DNA of 64,000 nt from Zanthoxylum bungeanum (taxonomy: Eukaryota; Streptophyta; Magnoliopsida; Sapindales; Rutaceae): the NCBI GenBank assembly GCA_019454045.1, contig SKCR01031860.1, positions 62,001 through 126,000 of the forward strand, written 5' to 3'. Below are positions 21,697 through 33,885 of the stretch, piece by piece (the stretch's first letter is position 1; every line of letters starts with the position of its first letter). The notes below the pieces were generated by a model. That model did not search any database. It saw only the letters and a list, made by a program, of their open reading frames with translations, and had not been told where the DNA came from. Both the position numbers and the translations under genes were made by a program.

Positions 21697-22231
21697 GAAT
21701 CTAAACCTCTGAAGTTGGTCATTTGAGGGACAAATGACCTCCAAAAGAACTATAAATTTATCATCTTAATTAGCTATTGTTATTCATTTGATGAATTGAA
21801 TTTAAATTAAAAATAAAAGATGAGAGAGTGACCAACAACTAGGATTACAAGCATATCCCTTATAAGGATAATTTCTCAATCTATTTATTACTACTTATTA
21901 TCCCAAAGATGAAGGTAAACTAAGGTGCTGTTTGTTTTTATTTTAAGTTTGAATAAAATTTATTTTAAGATATTGACTGGAGTATTAATAGGTCATTCAA
22001 TTTTAAATCTCAAAAATATCCCTTTATAATTTCTTTATTTCCTAATTATAGTTAAATATAAATTTATTATATTATTGTTAATATAAATAAATAATATTTT
22101 TTTTTAATTTATATAATTCTCTTTCTAAAATAGTCACAGTCAACTGTGTTAATATATAATTTTACCACAGGTTCAAATTATCTCAATGTCAATTCTATTT
22201 CACAAATATATAAATATATATACACACAAAA
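21697..22231. other. AT-rich non-coding spacer
   Basis: No supported gene. Low-complexity AT stretches, including a T-rich run near 22096. Confidence 0.6.
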
Positions 22232-22526
22232 AATTATAAGAAAACGGATTTTTAGCGTCGTTCAAAAGAGAAAAATATCGATGCTAAAAGTTTTGACGTC
22301 GAGACAAGACGACGTTGAAAATGGACGCTAAAAGCTGGTACCAGAAATGTTTTAGCGTCGACAACAAAAATATCGACTTAAAATTTCTTAAACGAATATT
22401 ACATCTTAAAAATATGTGGTGAGACCCACCATAGACGTCACTTAACCAACCATTGGTGGATCACATATAATCCACATTTTTAATCCTACAAATTATTGCA
22501 ATTGGTGTGACTTGAACTCAAGAGTT
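22232..22526 (+). mobile_element. Left part of a small non-autonomous CACTA element
   Basis: AATTATAAGAAAACGG at 22232 looks like a CACTACAAGAAAACGG terminus with three C changes, two of them C-to-T. It is followed by TTTTTAGCGTCG, GATGCTAAAAG and GTTTTAGCGTCGAC subterminal motifs. The element is cut at 22526 by the copia insertion and resumes at 51415. Confidence 0.55.
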
Positions 22527-22531
22527 GAAGG

Positions 22532-24556
22532 TGTTGGAGTTGGTGCTTGGAGCGTCAATCCGAATAATATATAGTACATTATATTTTATTATTTACTAAT
22601 AAAATAACTACATTCATTTCAAACCTTATTAATGGAAATGTCATTTTGCATATTAGATTGATATATATAAATATGCTGAAAAAGACATCGACCTTAAAAT
22701 AGTCATGTAGTAATACTGGACACTGGGTGGTCCGACATTTGGATAGTATTATTATTATAAACTATTCTTAAAGTAAGTATTCCTAGTCGTTAGTTTTAGA
22801 ATACGGTCGAATTCATATAACCTACAAGACTAGCACATGTCATATATTGGAATTGGAGTTCCAATGGTTTAACCCGATGTACCATGAGCTTTGGAAGCTT
22901 GTATAGACATGTGGGTATTCGTCGAAATAAATACTGAATGACTCACATGTGATTCCTAATAGTTGGAAGTACACACCACCGTCAATATGAATCTCCTCCG
23001 GTCGAGTAGCATATGTGATCCTTTGACTATAGGATAACATTGATTTTGTGTGTGATCCTCCACACTTAGATGCCATGTATGTCAGAGACCTTTCATGGTC
23101 TGACCGTTAAATGTTCGTTGGAAATGGATCGATGCACTCGTTAATCAAGTGCGTATAAAGATATAATATGTCGGCATGTATGTATACCATAAAAGGTTTA
23201 GGTATCCATGTGAGCAAGTCACGATTATTAAGACATTGGCCAAAGTCGATCACCTAGGATGGATCGCATATATCAAAAATGGTTTCTGATTAGTTGCAAA
23301 GAATTATGGACATTTCGACATGAGATGTGCGCATTGAAAACTTGACAGTGTAATCTATATTTTCTAAGCATAACTCGGATAGCCTAGGAAATAGTGATTG
23401 ATAAACATATGTGGTGACCTCGAATTATATGGTTTAGAAAGGCCGTTCGTGTTCTTCGCGAATTCGGAGGTGGCCGAATTGTGTACATATAAGCTAGGCT
23501 TATATGACGAACGTGTCTGGACTTAAAGAGTCCCACAATATGAAGTGTACTTGTTGAGCACTTGGGTAGCCAATTATTTTTTATAATAAATAATATTTGA
23601 TATTATAATTATCAACTAAGATAATAAGTGTTATTGGATAACATTGATTTTTTACTTTGACCAAATTGGATTAATTATATTAATCCAAAATTACACAAGG
23701 GCTTTGTCGTAATTTCATAAATATATCTGTCATTTGAGGATATTTTGGTAACTATAAATATGTAATAATATGGGTATTTGGCTTGATTTAATTGGATTAA
23801 ATCAAAGTGGTAGACATGTAACTAATCCATTAATTAAACTTTGTCTTGATTTAATTGGATTAAATCAAAGTGGTAGACCAAGGTGATTAGTCACACATAA
23901 TTATACATATTTGGACAAATTAGATTAAACCCACATAAAAGTTGATTAGAACTTTTATTAATAAAAATTGCATAAGTTTTGCTATAAATAGCAAGCTTGA
24001 GCAAGGTTTTAATTAAGTTTGGGAAAGCTAAAACAAGTAAGAATTAGAGAAATTAGCCTAAGTAGAAATTTTGTGAGAGAAGCTTTGAAAGTTCTCTACA
24101 ATATTTCAACAATGAGAAATCAAGATTGGATCTTGGAATCAAGCTTGCAAGTATTAAAATCAAGATTGAATCTTGGAGTTAAGCTTGCTAACCTTGGAAG
24201 TTCGCCACAACATTTCAACAAGAAAAAGAAGACTGGATCTTATAATCAAGCTTGCTAGGTAAGTCTGATATTCTCCGCTCATTAGTGAGACATATAGTGA
24301 TGAATTATGTATTGGATACATATTAACATAGCTTGATGTTGAAATTAGGCTAATTAATTGTTTATGGATACTTTGGAAGTATAAACACAATTTGTTTTTG
24401 ATTGGGTCAAAAATATTTATGTTGGAACTCTAGTTGATAACTTGGAGCTATAGCTACCATTCTAGAATCACTTGACCACCTTTGGGTGACCTAAAATTGT
24501 TCATGAGTCATTTCATTGTGGGATTCTATTTTGGTTTGTATTTTGATTCAAAGAAA

Positions 24557-24596
<40 letters not shown>

Positions 24597-24980
24597 TAAT
24601 GTATAACATGTGTTGTGGTTGGTTTTGAAATTAAAATTTATTTGTGTATTTTTTTAAATGTGTTTAAGGTGTTTTAGAAAATAAAAAAAGTTTCAGTACA
24701 TTTTCCCGAGAGAGTGCCCAATAGCGGGCTGCTGCATGTAGTGCGCTGTAGCGCAATAGGTGCGCACATACCAGACAATATTCCTCTTCTCCGATTTTAT
24801 CCCAATTTGGTTTTTTCAAACTCAGATTTATCCCCGATTTTTTCCTACACACTTGTAATAAAATATTATATTTCATTAAAAATTTTAAAAATATAATTTT
24901 GCTTGATATCCATGGGTTAGATTCACTTTCGCTGCACGGAACACCGATCCGACCCTAGGGGTCCCACAACCGCCCCAACA
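22532..24980 (+). repeat. 5' LTR of the host copia element
   Basis: 2449 bp, long for copia. Starts TGTTGGAGTTGGTGCTTGG, ends ACCGCCCCAACA. Contains repeated GAATCAAGCTTGC / CAAGATTGGATCTTGGA units (24115-24260) and an (AT)n tract (24560-24593). The open stretch 24019-24258 falls on those repeats and is not a gene. Confidence 0.92.
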
Positions 24981-24983
24981 GAA

Positions 24984-24998
24984 TGTTATCAAGGCAGG
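24984..24998 (+). other. Degenerate tRNA-Met primer binding site
   Basis: TGTTATCAAGGCAGG, 3 bases after the LTR, compared with the usual TGGTATCAGAGC. The position is right for copia; the sequence has drifted. Confidence 0.65.
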
Positions 24999-25195
24999 TT
25001 TTAACCACACAACACATATGTTTTGAATATATGACACAGTAATTTTAATTTAATTATGCATAAGTCATATTGGATATGTATTACATGTCTTAAAATTAAA
25101 ATTTTAATTTTGACCCAAGTATATTAATAACTTGATTGTTATAAATCTCTCGTGATTAGGTGATTACTTTATTTAAGTAATAGTATTAATAATGT

Positions 25196-25740
25196 TGGAT
25201 CATTATTGGATGGTCTGTCTTGTCAATACGAAGATGAATGAGGTTTTACTATTTATGCCCAATATCGTCATTATTGTTAGGGTATAAGTGCTCAGAACTT
25301 ATGTCGCTCCGATAAAATGTTAGATGTAGTGTGATGAGTTAACGTATTCACCCAATATCATCATTATTCTGAGGGTGTACTTACGAAGCTCATTAGATTG
25401 ACAAGTATACACCTAGAACACGTCTTAATCCAATACCGTCATTATTGTAAGGATAAGAAACGGTTCAGGACCAAACTTAGGAATCACATGAATGTGATTG
25501 ACGTTTGAGATCTACCTAATGAGTTTATGAAGGTCAAAATCGTCATTATTGTGAGGCTGGAGTAAATATCATCGGATCCACTTTTCGCTATGAAATTTAA
25601 TTTCTATTTTTCCATTAAGGGAGATTACGGAATTACATAAGTAGTGGGAGGACACTAATAAATTTAAAATTCCATAGTCGTATTATTGTTTTTATATTGA
25701 AATGAAAAATATTTCGTTAGTGTTTAATTGTTGTCTTGTA
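25196..25740 (+). other. Copia leader with repeated CGTCATTATTGT boxes
   Basis: Untranslated leader between primer site and gag. The box AATATCGTCATTATTGTGAGG recurs at 25261-25281, 25353-25374, 25431-25452, 25535-25556 and as a weaker copy near 25676-25690, at about 75-105 bp spacing. The region immediately precedes the gag ATG at 25741. Confidence 0.7.
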
Positions 25741-26575
25741 GATGGCTACCGCAAATCCATTAGCGCGAATTTTGGATTCTAATAAACTGAAAGGAGCCGA
25801 GAAATATTTTGAATGGGAAATGAACACCCGTCTTGTCTTGGAGTTCAAAAAAGTTGAGCTATGTGACGATCAATCCATTGTCTGCTGAAATCGATCTTAA
25901 ATCCACTCCCGAAGAGCGAGAGACTTTTGAAAAATGGAAGGATGATAACCTAAGGGAGAAATCCTACATTTTAGTATCGATGGTTCCAGATTTGCTCAGA
26001 CAGTACATAGAGGTACCTGATGCTTAGAGTATTATGAGAACACTCAATGAGTTGTTCGAAACAAATCAAAAAATAGAAATATATCAGAGGTCTAATGAAT
26101 TGTTCCATACTACGCTCAAGGATGGATGATCGGTCAGCATTCATGTGTTTGAACATAATCGACCAGATTCGATATTTGGAACGATATGGCATTATGATCG
26201 ATGAATAGCTAGGCCGATATTTGATAATGTCTTATTTGTATGGTACTTATGCTGGTTTTGTGTTAAACTTTCATATACATTCGATGCAAGTCAGTTATGA
26301 AGAACTTCATAACATGTTACGCACGGCAAAACATGATTTGAAGAAAGGCCATTCCACTTTGTACCTCCATGGTGGAGCAAACTCTTCAATGAATTCTAGG
26401 AAGTCAAAGAAAATAAAAATGGGAAAGAAAGAAGATATCAAAGAGAAACTCCAAGAAGAACAAAGCTGCAAGACCACATGTAGCTCGTGGTCAATGTCTA
26501 CACTGCAAGAAATCTGGACATTGGAAAAAAGATTGTCCAGAGCCGAAAGGAAATGCATGACCCTCAGGTACGCTT
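25741..26575 (+). pseudogene. Copia gag, decayed
   Basis: Starts ATG at 25741: MATANPLARILDSNKLKGAE, the usual copia gag opening, then a stop after 48 codons. It continues in other frames (LKSTPEERETFEKWKDDNLR, SYEELHNMLRTAKHDLKKGH) to the zinc knuckle CLHCKKSGHWKKDC at 26494-26536 (CCHC intact but out of frame). Several stops and frameshifts make it non-functional. Confidence 0.88.
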
Positions 26576-26609
26576 TGTATTTTTCATATTATTGACATCT
26601 CATTAGCCT

Positions 26610-29390
26610 AGGTGCAAATAGTGGATGGGTGTTAGACACCAGCAGTCCCACTCATATTTGCAACTCCATGCAGGTCATGAGGTTTAAAAGAAGGCTGAAT
26701 AAATGAGAGATCCAGCTTAGAGTTGGCAACGGTGAGACATTGGATGTCAAGACCATAGGAATAGTTGTTCTAGATATCCCTAATGAATGTAAATTAATTT
26801 TACATGGCTGTTATTATGTACATTATCTTATCAGACAAATAATATCATTACCGATATTGGATAAAGAGAGATATAAAATAAACATTAAAGATGATGTTTT
26901 ATGTTTATATGATTAAAAAATAACTATTTGATATGTGAATGTTCTTTATCTAATGGTCACTATGTTTTGGAAACATATAGAGATACAAGTAAAAGATCTT
27001 AATTAAATAATACTGAACTATGGAATATGAGATTGGGGCCACATAGATGTCAGACGTCTATCGAAATTGGTTAATGCTGGTTTGATTGAAGATATTACCT
27101 TAGATCCTTATCCAATTTGTGAGTCATATATCCAAGGGAAAATGAAAAAAAAAAGCCATACTTTTTGGTGTTAGACACCATGCTAAAGATTTATTAGAGC
27201 TAATACACAGTGATGTGTGTGATCCATTAAACCATGTCACTCATAATGGTTCAACATACTTCGTGATTTTCAATGATGATAAGTCAAGATATGGATTTTT
27301 CTATTTGATGAGACATAAATTAGAAATATTTTAAAATTTTAAAATATTCTGAAATGAGGTAGAAAACAAATCGGGAAAATTCATCAAGTGTCTTCAATTA
27401 GATCGATGTGGTGAATTCATGAGCGATGAATTCAGAAGTTATTTAGGGAGAATGAGATTATCGCCCAATATAGCCCACCAGGAACTCCTCAACACAATAA
27501 TGTGTCTGAGCGGAGAAATCATACTTTATTGGATATGGCGCGATCTATGATGATCTATACAGATCTTCCATATTACCTTTGAGGTTATACTTTACTAACC
27601 GATGCCCACATATTTAATAGGGTTCCATCGAAAGTTGTTTCTACGATCACATATCAGATACGGTACGGTAGAAATCCAAGTCCTAGATATTTAAAGATTT
27701 GGGGTTGTCCTGCATACGTTAGAATTACGTAGCGGGATAAACTAGCACCCAGGGGATATAAGTACATGTTTGTTGGATATCTTGAAAAATCTTTGGGATA
27801 TCAATTCTATGATTTTGAGCAACGAAATGTAATTATTGCTCGTTTTGCCACTTTTCTTGAAAATGAATTTTTGAGAGAAAGTGAGAATTATAGCAAGATT
27901 TAACTTGATGAGTTTGATCCCAATATTAAGGAACCTGAGATGGAACCAGAGATCCAATTAGGTGAAAGATCTACAACACATGTTCTAAGTAAGTCGAATA
28001 GAATATCAAGGCCTCATGAGAGACTATTATTAACGTTTGATGCAAGCATTGATGTTCTCATCTTAGAGGAAACAGATCCGACTACCTATAAAGAAGTGAT
28101 ATTGGGTATCGATTCGGAAAAATAATAGGAAGCCATGAAGTCCGAGATGGATTCTATGCATGAAATTCAAGTCTAAGACTTAGTTGAACTTCCTAAAGGA
28201 GTTAAACCTATTGGTTGAAAATGGGTTTATAAAAGAAAGCGAGAGCCCGATGGAAATGTGGAACCTTAAGGCCCGACTAGTAGCGAAAGGTTACACTCAA
28301 CGTCCTAAGATTGACTATGAGGAAACTTTTTCCTGCTAAATCCATTGTAGCCATGCAAAATCCATGAGTATGATTCTTTTAGCCATTGTTGCATATCATG
28401 ACTATGAGTATTACATATGGATGTGAAAACCGCTTTCTAAATGGCTCTCTCAAGAGGATTTTGTATCCAGTGAGACTTTAAATTTGGTTTGTAAGCTCCA
28501 GAAGTCTATTTATGGACTTAAACAAGCATCTTGAAGCTGGAATCGTCATTTTGATGAGATAATTAGATTATCTGGATTCATCAAGAACGAGGAAGAACCT
28601 TGTGTTTATAAGAAAGTTTGTATGAGCATGATAGTATTCCTTGTTTTGTATGTAAACGATATCCTTGTCATTGGGAATGATATAAGATTGATGCAAAGTA
28701 TGAAAGCCTACATTTGTAAGAACATCTCCATGAAAGACATGGATGAAGCTTCTCATATACTGGGTATAAGACTCTATTGGGATAGAGTTATGAAGCTTAT
28801 AAGGTTGTCGCAATCGAAGTACATAGATAAAATGTTAGAAATGTAGGATTTTACCAACTGCAAGGTAGTAAATGTACTTTTCCGATATGGCATACATATT
28901 TCGAAGAAAATGGCACCTCAGTCTGAGGAAGAGAGAGTTAAAATGTCTAACTTGTTAAATGCTTCTTGTATTGGAAGCATTATGTATGTTATATTATGTA
29001 CAAGACCTGATATCAGTTTTGGTGTTAGTGTTACTAGCCGATATCAATTTGATCCAGGTATTGATCATTGGACAGTCGTGAAATATATCCTGAAATATCT
29101 TAAGGGTACTAAGGGTAAGTTTTTCATATATAGAAAAGATAAGCTACAAGTTAAAGGTTATACAGACTCCGACATTTAAGGAGATTCAGATGATAGAAAG
29201 TCTACATCTGAATACATATTTACCCTTAATGGCAGTGCGGTTAGTTGGCGATGTTCAAAGCAAGGCTCAGCAGCCGATTCCACCACTGAGGCGAAATTTT
29301 ATAGCGGCTTCAGAAGCTGTTAAGAAGCAGACTCACTTATTATGGCCTTATCTCCTAAGTTATTCGATAAATATGTGGAAGAGATGAGGA
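26610..29390 (+). pseudogene. Copia pol (protease, integrase, RT, RNase H), decayed
   Basis: Protease: GWVLDTSSPTHIC at about 26620-26660 (DTSS active-site region). Integrase: a LIHSDVC-like start near 27200, then SPPGTPQHNNVSERRNHTLL near 27470-27530 and CPAYVRI near 27710. RT: MDVKTAF near 28418, SIYGLKQAS, then VFLVLYVNDILVIGNDI near 28635, where the catalytic YVDD has become YVND; then DEASHILGIRLYWDR. RNase H: YTDSDI near 29160 and SADSTTEAKFIAASEA-like near 29275. At least a dozen stops or shifts. The domain order is that of copia (integrase before RT). Confidence 0.9.
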
Positions 29391-29430
29391 CTACGGTACC
29401 ATCCGGATTGGCACTAAGTAAGTGGGAGTT

Positions 29431-30527
29431 TGTTGGAGTTGGTTCTTGGAGCTCCAATCCGAATAATGTATTGTACATTATATTTTATTATTTATTAATA
29501 AAATAACTACAATTTCATTTCAAACTTTATTAATGGAAATGTCATTATGCATATTAGATTGATATATATAAATATGTTGAAAATAACATCGAACTTAGAA
29601 TAGTCATGTAGTAATATTGGATACTGGGTGATCCGACATTGGGATAATATTACTATTATAAACAATTCTTAAAGTAAATATTCCTAGTTGTTGATTTTGG
29701 AATACGGTCGAATTCCTATAACCTAAAAGACTAGCACATGTCGTATATCAGAATTGGAGTTCTAATGGTTTAACCCGATGTACCATGAGCTTTGGAAGCT
29801 CGTATAGACATATGGGTATTTTTTGGAGCGAATACTAAATGACTCACATGTGATTCATAATAGTTGGAAGTACACACCACCGTCAATAGGAATCTCCTCG
29901 AGTCGAGTAATATATATGATCATTTGACTATAGGATAGCATTGACTTTGTGTGTGATCCTCCACACTAAGATACCACGTATGTCAGAAACCTTTCATGGT
30001 CTAATCGCTAGATGTTCGCTAGGTTTGGACCGATGCACTCGTTAATCAAGTGCGTATCAAAATAGAATCCATCGGTTTGTATGTGTACCATAAGGGGTTT
30101 ATGTATCCATGTGAGTAAGTTGTGATTCTTAAGACTTTGGCTTTATCAGAAATGGTTTCTGATTAGTTGTAAAGAATCGTGGACCTGTCAACACGAGATG
30201 TTGTGCCTTAGAAACTTGACAATTGTAATCTATTTTCCTAAGCATACCTGGATAGCCTTTGACAGAGGGATTGATAAACATATGTGATGACCTCGACTTG
30301 TATGGTTCAGAAATTTCGTTTGTGTCCTTCGCGAATTCAAAGTTGGCCGAATTGCGTACATATAAGCTAGGCTTATATGATGAACGTGTCTGGACTTAGA
30401 GAGTCCCATAATATGAAGTGTACTCGTTAAACACTTGGGTAGCCGATATTATTTATAATAAATAATATTTGATATATAATTATAAATTAAGATAATTAAG
30501 TGTTATTGTATAACATTGATTATTTAC
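29431..30527 (+). repeat. 3' LTR of the host copia element, first piece
   Basis: TGTTGGAGTTGGTTCTTGGA onward, collinear with 22532-23650, preceded by the polypurine tract AAGTAAGTGGGAGTTT. It ends at TTTAC (30523-30527), the duplicated target of the LOG-carrying Athila element. Confidence 0.93.
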
Positions 30528-32504
30528 TGATGAGCGGAAAATATATCAATATTTACCGCCCCTTTTACTTAATATTTTGTTTAGTTTCTCGGGTTTGATG
30601 AACGTTTTGATGTGTTTTAGTTTATTTTGCAGATAAAATAATATCGGGTCTTAATGAAATCATTTAGGACGAAATGTGGATCAAATAAGGGCAATTATTG
30701 GACTTGATATTAATTTTGAAGATTGGAACTTTGAAAGGGCGTTTTTGACGAAGTGCAGTTTTGGAAATTCCAGTTTTGCGCATCTGTCGTATTTTGGGCA
30801 TAACTTTTTACTCAGATATCGGATTGAGCTGATTCAAGTGCCAGATTAAAGAAGACTCAAAGATCTACAACTTTCAAAGAGAAAAATTTTCGAATTCTGA
30901 AGATTTCATGACCGAAATTGATGAACCATCCAGAAGTGTGTGGAGTGTAATTATTAAAAGTCATTATCAATCATTTTCAAAGCAAAATATTAATTAATAA
31001 ATAATTAATAAAAATTATCAAATCACCACCAAACAAATAAGATAAGAAATTATTGGAGCAATTATGGATTTGGTGGAGTAATTAGTGGAGAAATTAATAA
31101 TGTAATTGGTGGAGAAATTGATTGATGATTTGATGGTGGCAAAATTTTGCCTATAAATACCAAGCCATTTCATTTGTAAAATTCATACTTTCTTCCTTGA
31201 AATTCTTAATGAATAAATAAGAAGATTGTATCTAGTTTGTTTATTTTTAGTTTTCAGTAATTAATTTTCAGTTTCGCACTTTCTTTTATTTACTTTTCAG
31301 TTTTTACTTTCCGCAATTTACTTTTACACAATACTTTTCTTTCTTTAATTTTTCAGTTTTTACTTTTCAGTAATGAGGAGGTAATTTCCCAAGCTAGGGT
31401 GAAAGGTAATTCTTTTACTATTACTATTTAGATTAATCTCCCTTAAAAATAATATATTCACTATTTAAAATACTGATTAATAAAGGATACCGCTATATTG
31501 GTCGGTTGGCAATTCAATTTAATCTGGTTTAAACCTGACTAATCAGGATACCGCCAGATTGGTTTTCCGCTTTTGGTATAACCTAATATCCACAAGTTTT
31601 ATTATATATTATTTTATGGGAGATATCTAAATTAGTAGTAGTAAAAGTAATTCCTTTTACCTTAGCATTTTATTTTATTGTAATTTACTTTTCAGCTTTT
31701 ACTTTACCGCAATTACTTTCAAGCATTTTCATTTTATGTCTTTTACTTTTAAGTTTTTATTAGCCCTAGTTATGTGTGGTAACTAAATTAGTTATCTGGG
31801 GTTGTGATGAAATCCAATATCACCGTTTTATAAGGGTTAGATTATAGCTTGGGTAATATAAAGATTTATTTATTGTGTCTTAAACTTAATGCTTTTTCAT
31901 TAACTGGCCATTAATAAAATTGATCTGGTAAATCTAAAATGAACTAGACATAGGGATTTTAGGTTTCAGCCTTAGACTCAATAGCCCACGATCTTCCTTG
32001 AGGATAGATAACCCTTTAATAGATTTCCTTACAGGATAGGAATATACCTGTTGGGCGGGGGTAGCCATAATTGGAACTTAAACTTAATGAATCCAGATAA
32101 TTTGGTTGACATAGACATATGGTTCAATTGGGTTAAACTGGGTATTTGTGTCTGACCATCGACAGAGGCTTACACATAATTTAGTGTTCCAGGTTAATAA
32201 ATCAATATATTACCCAACTTTAAGATAACCACTTCATCTTTAAAATGATATTGGAAGAAATCACAACCCTAGATAGTTTTTAATATTGAATTTTCTTAAA
32301 ACCTATTTTCGACAATTTTATTTACTTGCTTTTAAATTTAGAATCGTCACCATTTCAAATCAATCAATCAACTTGTTAGATATTAGTAATCATTTGACCT
32401 CATAAAATTAATAGTTTAGATATTAAGTCCTCGTGGGATCGATATTTTTATACTACTTGAACGATACGTGCGCTTGCGTTATACGTGTGTGTTTACGCCG
32501 GTCA
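30528..32504 (+). repeat. 5' LTR of the LOG-carrying Athila element
   Basis: 1977 bp, TGATGAGCGGAAAATATATC to GCCGGTCA. A TATA-like CCTATAAATACC at about 31150-31161 may be the core promoter. Hairpin sub-repeats with ACCGC...GGTCGGT occur at 31490-31560, and the conserved U5 block at 32428-32495. Confidence 0.95.
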
Positions 32505-32510
32505 AGTTTT

Positions 32511-32528
32511 TGGCGCCGTTGCCGGGGA
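32511..32528 (+). other. Primer binding site (tRNA-Asp)
   Basis: TGGCGCCGTTGCCGGGGA, 6 bases after the LTR. Standard Athila site. Confidence 0.95.
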
Positions 32529-32571
32529 CTTATTTATCTTTCACTATTAATTTAGGGGTTAGATACGTTAC

Positions 32572-33773
32572 TTGTATCTAATTTCTTTTTACTTATTGTT
32601 TTTGTTTTCTTGTGTTTCAGGTTCTCAGAAACTACATGAGACGAACCAGAAGCTTGAACTCCGATCGCTTGACCCAGAAATTGAAAGAACCATCAGACAG
32701 TTGAGAAGGGAAAGGCGAGAAGGCCAAGAAGCTTTAGTCAACATGGAACCTGAACCTTTGAACGTTGCACCACCAATTCCCATTCGAGACAGAACCATTC
32801 CGGTGATTGACAGACTCATTTCTTGCATTGTACTTCCTCCCTTACCAGCAAATGCATGTGACATCAAAACATGCATTCAGATGATTCAGCACTCAGTTCA
32901 GTTTGGGGGGAATGCAACTGAAGATCCTAATTCCCACATCAGCAACTTCCTGGAAGTTTGCGGCACTTTTAATTACAACCGAGAAGCGGAAGAAGCAATG
33001 AGACTGCGCGAGTTTTTCCATACTCCTTGAAGGACAGAGCTAAAGCTTGGCTACATTCACTACCACCAGGTTCTATCACAACTTGGAACACTTTAGCCAC
33101 CAAATTTCTTGCAAAGTACTTTCCACCAGCCAGAACCGGAAAGCTGAGGAATGACATCACATCCTTTGTACAACAAGATTCAGAATCCCTCTGCGAAGCT
33201 TGGGAAAGGTACAAAGATTTGCTCCGGAAATGTCCTCACCATGAGATTCCAAAATGGCTTCAAGTTCAAACATTCTATAATGGACTTTCTGGAATAATGA
33301 GAACCACAATCGATGCTGCTGCTGGAGGAGCCTTGATGGCAAAAGGAGAAGATCAAGCCTGGGACCTAATCGAAGAAATGGCCAACAACAATTCCTTGTG
33401 GCCAACAGAAAGGAGCATGATCCAAAGAATTGCAGGAATTTATGAAGTTGGAGCAAACACAGCAGTGAATACCAGGCTGGATCAGATATGCAAATGTCTA
33501 GAAACACTTAGCACGCAAGTTGTGAACATCACTGGATCCACAAGTTCACCATATGGAGGAGCACCAGAACCTAAACAACATGAAGAAACGGTGAATTATG
33601 TCAACAATTTCAACAGACAGGGTAACAATCCATATTCCAACACCTACAACCCAGGGTGGAGGAATCATCCTAATTTATCATGGAGCAACAATTCAGGCCA
33701 ACAACAGAACTATCCACCACCTGAATTCCAACAACAGAACAAAGGCCAGGAGCAGCAAATGAACCAGGAATAA
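32572..33773 (+). pseudogene. Athila gag with a 2-bp insertion
   Basis: The first open piece 32572-33030 carries SLDPEIERTIRQLRRERREG and FGGNATEDPNSHISNFLEVC. Near 33005-33012 the sequence CTGCGCGAG has two bases more than the CTGCGAG expected (the minus-strand relative reads TTGTGAG), shifting the frame. The second piece (open from 33027) continues VFPYSLKDRAKAWLHSL, TKFLAKYFPPARTGKLRND, KWLQVQTFYNGL (retrotransposon gag domain) and ends in a Gln/Asn-rich tail at 33773. A further 1-bp shift near 33760 separates it from NEPGITEVL. A 5' splice acceptor-like TTTCAG lies at about 32617. The structural capsid protein would not be made intact. Confidence 0.9.
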
Positions 33774-33885
33774 CAGAAGTGTTGACCTACTTGAAAAAGA
33801 TGGAAGCAAAACACGACTCTCAAGCAGCAAGATATGATACTATATTTCAAAGCCATTCAGCCTCTATAAAGCACTGGAGAATCAA

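Noticed and set aside
24019..24258. 79-codon frame repeated at 49894-50157
   Set aside because: The two copies are simply the two LTRs of one copia element; the frame lies on short repeats within the LTR.
28622..28846. Functional RT in the host copia element
   Set aside because: YVDD is YVND and many stops surround it.
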